From: Acanthopleura granulata
Lineage: Eukaryota > Mollusca > Polyplacophora > Chitonida > Chitonidae
DNA length: 64,000 nucleotides
Direction of reading: 5' to 3'
NCBI GenBank assembly: GCA_016165875.1
Contig: JABBOT010000080.1
Coordinates: 15,594,064 to 15,658,063 of the forward strand
Under the pieces are notes generated by a model. That model did not search any database and had not been told where the DNA came from. It saw only the letters and a program-made list of their open reading frames with translations. Of this stretch, positions 58,801 to 64,000 are shown one piece after another (position 1 is the first letter of the stretch; each line of letters starts with the position of its first letter). The translations under genes and the position numbers were made by a program.

Positions 58801-59999
58801 TATTTACTACGTATTCAGAATTGTGGACTTGACAAGTATGACGAGCAAATTCTAACGTAAGCAGACGTCTTTAACTCTACAAAAGAATTTCGAGGAAAAT
58901 AAGTTGGTTCAAAGATATTCTTTAATGATAAAATATTTTATTGTAACAGTTACATAAGTGTCATTTTCAGAAGCTATATCGGCATTTTGTTCCTGAATAC
59001 GATGAATGGATTATTGAAATCGCATGTAATGTTTCACAAGTACACAAAACTACATATAAAATACAAAGAACTGTGCACGTGTTAATTAACGACATTTGCA
59101 TGTACTACAGAAATAATAGTTCTGTGTAGAATCCACGTTCAGCGTTAAATATTTCGGGTATGTTTCCGTCTGATATACCTACAGAAAATCAATTTTACAA
59201 GTTTTATTCTAAATTACTGAACAATAACAACTTAAAATACAATAGTTTTAAAAGACAAAAAAAAATAAATAAATATAAAAAACAATTGCCCGCCTTTAAA
59301 AGTTCCAACAAATTACGTCTATGATTCATTCCCTGCACAAGACATCCCACGTACATGTACCTTTATCTAGGGAAATTACTGAAACACCCATAGTGCCCGG
59401 CATGTATATATTTTCAGTGACTTGTCTTCGAGAATGAACCATGATTAAAAACTCTCCAGACTTTAAAGCTGAACAGAACTGCACATAAAATTCAAACAGG
59501 GTAGAAGCATAATTACAAGCATAGAAACATAATTAACCATGCAAAGTATCTTATTTAATAGCATTAGCTTTAAATAAAGTCAAATTGGCAAAATGCTTAT
59601 ATTATGATTTATACATAAAACAGGTGAAAAAGTAGACAAACCCCACTAGATGAAACCCCGCGTTTCTTGCGAGAGTCCCCCGGGAATACTCCAGTTTGCA
59701 GGGGTGCAAAGCTATCGGCTGTTCACAATGATCTATGAACGCAAAATCAGAAAGAAGCCGCTATATATACGCCATAAGCGTAGTAAATTACTGAAAAGGT
59801 GTGTGGGGGGGGGATGCTCGGCTATCAGGGCTAATTAGACGATGGTCTAGGGGTGCCATATGGGCCCAGGAAGACGATTATGCAAATCGCCATCAAAAAG
59901 TTAGTAGTAAAGGCAGTGAAGTACAAAGTAAACTGGGTTGAATTCGTCAGGGTATTTCAAGGTGGGTTTAGTGTAAAGTTAGCAGATTACGTGGAATGT

Positions 60000-60900
60000 A
60001 GGTTGGGTCGAGCAGTACGAATACTATTCCTGCCCAATAGGCGAGGGTCCAGGGCACGCCTAACTCTGACCTAATAGATAGCCAGAGATACGATTATATG
60101 CGATTTTAGCGATTTTATGCGATTTTAGCAACCAAAATTACGATAAATAATTCCAGATTCATTAAGGCGTTTTAACGTGGATTTCGCCTAAAAATGTTTA
60201 TCTTTCACATGGAGGACAATGCAAATAGCTAAACGGGGTCTATAAACTATAAATCAGTTTAGATATTCGCTAGCGCGAAGCCAACTCTAGCCGCTTTCTC
60301 CTTGCTTTAAGTGAACAACCTGAACTGTACGACCACAAAGGCATCAGTTTAAGTCCCCACATGTTCAAGTTTATTCGTCATATTTCCGGTCACCATTCCA
60401 TACAACTCTTGCGAAGTGAAATGTCGCGGAATGTGGGGTGGCTCAAGCAGCGGAAATACTATCCCTGCCCAATAGGCAAGGGTGCAGGGGTCACCTAGGC
60501 CCCGAAACCTTTGGCTTTTTAAAAAAACAGGAGACACGTTTTGGGCCATTTTGGGTAACTAAAATTGGGATAAACTGACCTGTCGGAGGAATGTCATAAA
60601 ATTTGGGGATGCTGAAGCAGTGGAACTATTGTCGCAGGCAAATTTACAAAGGTCCAAAAACGACAGACATCGGAAGCTCTGGCCTTTATATATATAGTCG
60701 GAAACCGGTTTTGTACGATCTTTCGGTGACTAAAATTATGATAGGACACCCAAAACAACCCTGCACATTTTCCAGTGGAAGACCATATAAATTTATACAT
60801 GGTGTTAAAGGAGTAATTATACTACATGTGTATCCCAGCCCAATAAGCTAGGGTCCAGGGGCCACCTAGGCCCCGGAAGCCGTGCCTTTGCAACAAGCCG
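60000..60900. repeat. Diverged long-period repeat
   Basis: A block like ctatccctgcccaataggca followed by agggtgcaggggtcacctag recurs near 60024, 60466 and 60832, with gccatt/ggtgactaaaattatgat-like sequence between. Period is irregular (about 370-440). Similar words near 59690 may be a further copy. No gene is apparent. Confidence 0.65.
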
Positions 60901-61047
60901 GAGAAAAGTTTTTTTGCAATTTCAGACTGCTGTGATGGTAATGGGAGATTAACATATTATCCTATATCGTACTCATAATTGTCCTTTACTGTACATATGA
61001 GTTGAACGAATTTTACTCTTGTCACAAATTTTTTTTTTAATAAATCG

Positions 61048-61275
61048 CGACCTTCGCGGCCCCGCGGAGAGCACAGAAATCGCCGAGGACATGGATCCTC
61101 ACTTAACGCGCCTTCCGTGCCTTCCGTGCCTTCCGCGGGGTAGTGTAGGTGACAAAGGCAGCAGTTTTAATAAAACAGCGCCTTCCGTGTATTCCCCGGG
61201 GGCGCGAAGGTCGCGCGCTTTTTTTTTATAACCGCGCCCGCCGAAAGGTCGCGGAAGGCGCGGTTTTCAATGGAC
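61048..61275. mobile_element. CpG-rich foldback element
   Basis: A GC-rich island in AT-rich DNA. The left end (tcgcgaccttcgcggccccg) is mirrored by ccccgggggcgcgaaggtcg at 61195 and again by gaaaggtcgcggaaggcgcg near 61244. Inside, gccttccgtgccttccgtg is a short tandem repeat, with gcgccttccgtgtattcc later. The A/T-rich flanks end abruptly. Looks like a non-autonomous palindromic element; an unmethylated CpG regulatory patch is the alternative. Confidence 0.6.
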
Positions 61276-61999
61276 TCTGTCCGCCATCGTACTTTCTGAC
61301 TTCCACCTTGGTGATCCATCACTGGAGTCATTAGTTCAGAAATGTATTTTGTTTTGTTACCATTTTCTTAAAATTTACCCATAGACAAAACACACTATCG
61401 TTGCTGGAGTTCAGAGACAGACAATTTACTATCAAAAGAGCAGCAAATGCTTGCGTTAGCTTTGTTGTATGAGTTTAACATTACAATGGGAGTAATTCTT
61501 ACCATGTGTTGAAAAAACTGCTCCTTTTTTTACTTGTTGTTCCTTAAATTTTTTCTTTATTAAGTTAATATCTATATGTTTCAAGTTTAAAATTTCTGCC
61601 ATATATATTTATATATATAAATATATACATATTTAGTTTTATACAAAATATGTTCCGAAACTACATTTTCTTTCTCATTATGCTTGATTACTATAATTTA
61701 ACCTTAATCTAACCTGATCTGCTGAAGGGAAACGTATTTCTAAATTTGAAAAAAGAAAATGCCCAAGAAACATTATTAACTATGGTTCTACATGACAACA
61801 GATTTGTCTGGTCACTGGGTTGTAGAGTAAGATGTGATTGTTTCTTCCATGTTTCCAGTTTCTAGTCAAATAAATAGTGGAAAATGACATTTAGACTAGT
61901 GTATTTGATAACACTAGAGGAAAGTATGAATCACAGAAGATTTCCATATTATGACCAAGTTTCCTATTCCATCTTATTTAGCAGCATATCATACAATTT

Positions 62000-62262
62000 A
62001 TTTATTTATTTATTTATTTGATTGGTGATTTACGCCTTACTCAAGAATATTTCACTTACACTACTGCGGCCAGTATTATGGTGGGAGGAAACCGGGCTGA
62101 GCCCGTCGGAAACCAAGGTTGCTGGCAGACCTTCTCACGTACGGCCGGAGAGGAAGCCAGCATGAGCTGGTCTTGAACCCACAGCGACCGCATTGGTGGA
62201 AGGCTTCTGGGTCATTGTGCTGCGATAGCGCGCTAACCGACTGAGCCACGGAGGCCCGCCAT
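62000..62262 (-). mobile_element. Full-length SINE family A (reverse)
   Basis: Complements of all landmarks are present from the tail (five tttatttat repeats, ttgattggtgatttacgcc) through ggtggg-aggaaaccgggct, ggttgctggcagaccttctc, acgtacggccggagaggaag, to the head (gaaggcttctgggtcattgt, gcgctaaccgactgagccac, ggaggcc). Confidence 0.95.
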
Positions 62263-62434
62263 ATCATACAAAAACACGTCGTTAAACTTACTCTAATTAC
62301 CCTAGTCAAAGCTGAAAACAACTGTTTGAAATAAAATCAACTTAATATCATGCAACTTGAATTTCATGTAAAAACAAAAAAAAAAAAAAAGAAAAAAAAA
62401 TAGTAGATTCAGTCATGATGACAATTCTTCAAGG

Positions 62435-62512
62435 TTCCCACCATAATGCTGGCCGCCGTCGTATACGTGAAAGAGAAGTGCCGCGTAAATCACAAATGAA
62501 ATAAGTAAATAA
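62435..62512 (+). mobile_element. SINE family A tail fragment
   Basis: Only the 3' block remains: ttcccaccataatgctggcc, gccgtcgtatacgtgaaaga, cgcgtaaatcacaaatgaaa and an AAAT-type end. It lies about 170 bases past the full-length reverse copy. Confidence 0.85.
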
Positions 62513-63598
62513 ATATTATTTTGTATGACTGATTAGAGAGGTTTATATGACTAATTGGAGGGGTTTTATTGACACTGAGGGCGTAACTAGATCAATCTTA
62601 CAACGGTACTCACCGTTTCATGTATGTTGAGCACGTATACATTATTTTTATTGTGTTTTGTATATAGCTTGTTGGATACTGTTTGAGTACAAGGAGGGAG
62701 GAGTAGGAGGGATGAAGTGTCTTCGGAACATCGTGAAGAGGAGTAGTGGTGCTATTTTGTAACTTCGAGAGTTTCACGACAGGTGTTGTAAAGCTGAGGT
62801 TGATGCCCATTGTTAATCGATGATCCCCTCCCTTTTCGGTACAGAGATTTCAGCGAAGTGACGTCATATCCTATTCCATGTGATGTAAACAACAATCTCA
62901 ATTAACAAATTCCAGTAGATCGCATGGGTCTTGCCTCTGTTCAGGAAGTCCTTCGCACGGCTGACAAAATGGAGCAATTTTATGCCACCCATTGATTGGC
63001 TGATTATATCGGACCCCTTGATACTTATGTCGGGATCCAAGATAGTTCCACCAATGGAAAGTTTACATGTTTGCGTCCTTTGATAAGAAGTAAGTACCCT
63101 TTCCATTGGCTGACAGTAAGTAAACTGGACCGCGTGATAGCAAGGAAAGCCCGAGGGTGTTTTTCTTTTTCTCTTTTTTTTCTGAAGGCAAAGAAAAAAC
63201 TTATTTGGCATATAAGTGCGAGATAAATCAAGGGTTTATTTTTTGTGAAGGTGAAATTTTTTTTTCGCAGGTCCCTTTTGCGGCTCTGTAATAACGCCTA
63301 GTGCATTGCAAAATTATTTCTTTGAGTTTGACGTTGTCTTTTATATTACAGCTACGCAATACGTTGTTTGTGTTTCAATTTCAATAAGGGGCGCTACTTA
63401 CTGAAGACATTTGCCGTTAAAACTTTGTTAAATCTGGCTGTCCCGTGGCTGATCTGTGCTTGTCCAAGATGCTAGAGGCTGAGAATCAGTAGGTTGTAGA
63501 GGCCGCGTTTACAAGTCTACACAAATGACATCACTTTAATGTAACATACAGCGTATGTTCAAAGTTAAGTTTGTCAAAAAGATTCGACAATATTATAT

Positions 63599-63853
63599 TC
63601 ATTTCGGTAAAGTTTTTTTTCGACAGTGGAAACTGACATTTGACAGTGCTCCGTCGTCTAGCATGAAACGCAGCCATTCTCTGTGAGCTGTGACGAAATT
63701 GTCCCAAGCGCGGAACACTCTTGTCACCTGAGACTGCAGTAAGCTGCTAGGGGTTGTTGTTGAAACTCACGTATACATATAAATTTAAATCATGAAACTT
63801 ACTCCTGGTTCGGAAATACTTTGCAGTATTCTTCGCACAAGCCCTTGTTATAA
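63599..63853 (-). CDS. Last two exons of an unidentified gene (partial, runs off the right edge)
   Basis: Minus-strand exons 63803-63853 and 63599-63746. The first follows a tatatatttcag acceptor, reads YNKGLCEEYCKVFPNQ and ends at a consensus donor (GA then GTAAGT, phase 2). The second follows cccctag, continues in phase with SLLQSQVTRVFRAWDNFVTA and HREWLRFMLDDGALSNVSFH, then CRKKTLPK and a stop. Each exon is open in only the frame that splicing predicts, and a minus-strand AATAAA (plus 63235-63240) lies about 360 bases past the stop. I do not recognise the family. Upstream exons would lie beyond 64000. Confidence 0.5.
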
Positions 63854-64000
63854 CTGAAATATATAACATTAAAACAGTGTCCTGTCCTTGTGTTAGTACA
63901 TGTTATATTGACAGTCAACTCAGAACATACGGTTTGTGGGGAACAAACAACGAAAAAGTGTTGGAGGTGTGAAAAACAATACTGTGTGACATGGGTGTAA

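Noticed and set aside
62864..63211. 115-codon minus-strand frame near the right edge
   Set aside because: It lies in the likely 3' region of the edge gene, is Lys-rich from a T/C tract, and has no splice or domain support.
1..64000. CRISPR arrays, bacterial operons, phage or plasmid features
   Set aside because: The window is intron-rich animal DNA; the tandem repeats lack unique spacers of constant length between identical repeats.

Overview
This is animal nuclear DNA: genes are split by many GT/AG introns, AT-rich spacers are long, and repeats are dense. Several features point to a protostome, probably a mollusc or another lophotrochozoan: a bursicon-type cystine-knot hormone exon, many tRNA-derived SINEs ending in (AAAT)n like those of bivalves, and Ly6/EB-type secreted domains. 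The species cannot be named from sequence alone.

Layout. 0.2-9.4 kb, minus strand: cytochrome c1 (CYC1), 8 coding exons, 301 aa. 9.4-10.9 kb: a compact divergent promoter region with a perfect CRE. 10.9-22.4 kb, plus strand: GPAA1, the GPI-transamidase subunit, 12 coding exons, 658 aa; several introns hold minisatellites, one built from the 3' end of a GPAA1 exon. 22.5-31 kb: 54/108-bp satellite-like repeats, SINEs, one orphan exon candidate and a dead hAT (DUF4371/ZMYM-type) transposase. 31.2-36.5 kb: a long diverged inverted repeat (arms about 0.8 kb) around a repeat-rich core. 36.8-42.9 kb, minus strand: an unrecognised 9-exon gene (395 aa) with a C-terminal SH3 fold. 45.3-51.6 kb, plus strand: a 7-exon gene (266 aa) with signal peptide, Ly6/three-finger domain, three six-cysteine EB-like modules and a GPI-type tail. 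53.4-53.75 kb, minus strand: a bursicon-alpha-like exon with an apparent C-terminal frameshift. 56.5-57.3 kb: a tandem repeat and a decayed LINE ORF1. 58-63.5 kb: mostly repeats, including a CpG-rich foldback. 63.6-63.85 kb, minus strand: the last two exons of an unidentified gene that runs off the right edge.

How it fits together. CYC1 (respiratory complex III) and GPAA1 (GPI-anchor attachment in the ER) are housekeeping genes that appear to share a promoter region. To my knowledge they are also neighbours in human. Recurrent local tandem duplication has copied exon ends together with their splice donors: the GPAA1 exon-3 end, the Ly6-gene signal exon, the Ly6-gene EB exon 6, and an SH3-gene exon end. 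All exon boundaries given were derived by hand from reading frame and splice-site phase; the summed coding lengths of the three complete models plus the Ly6/EB model are multiples of three.
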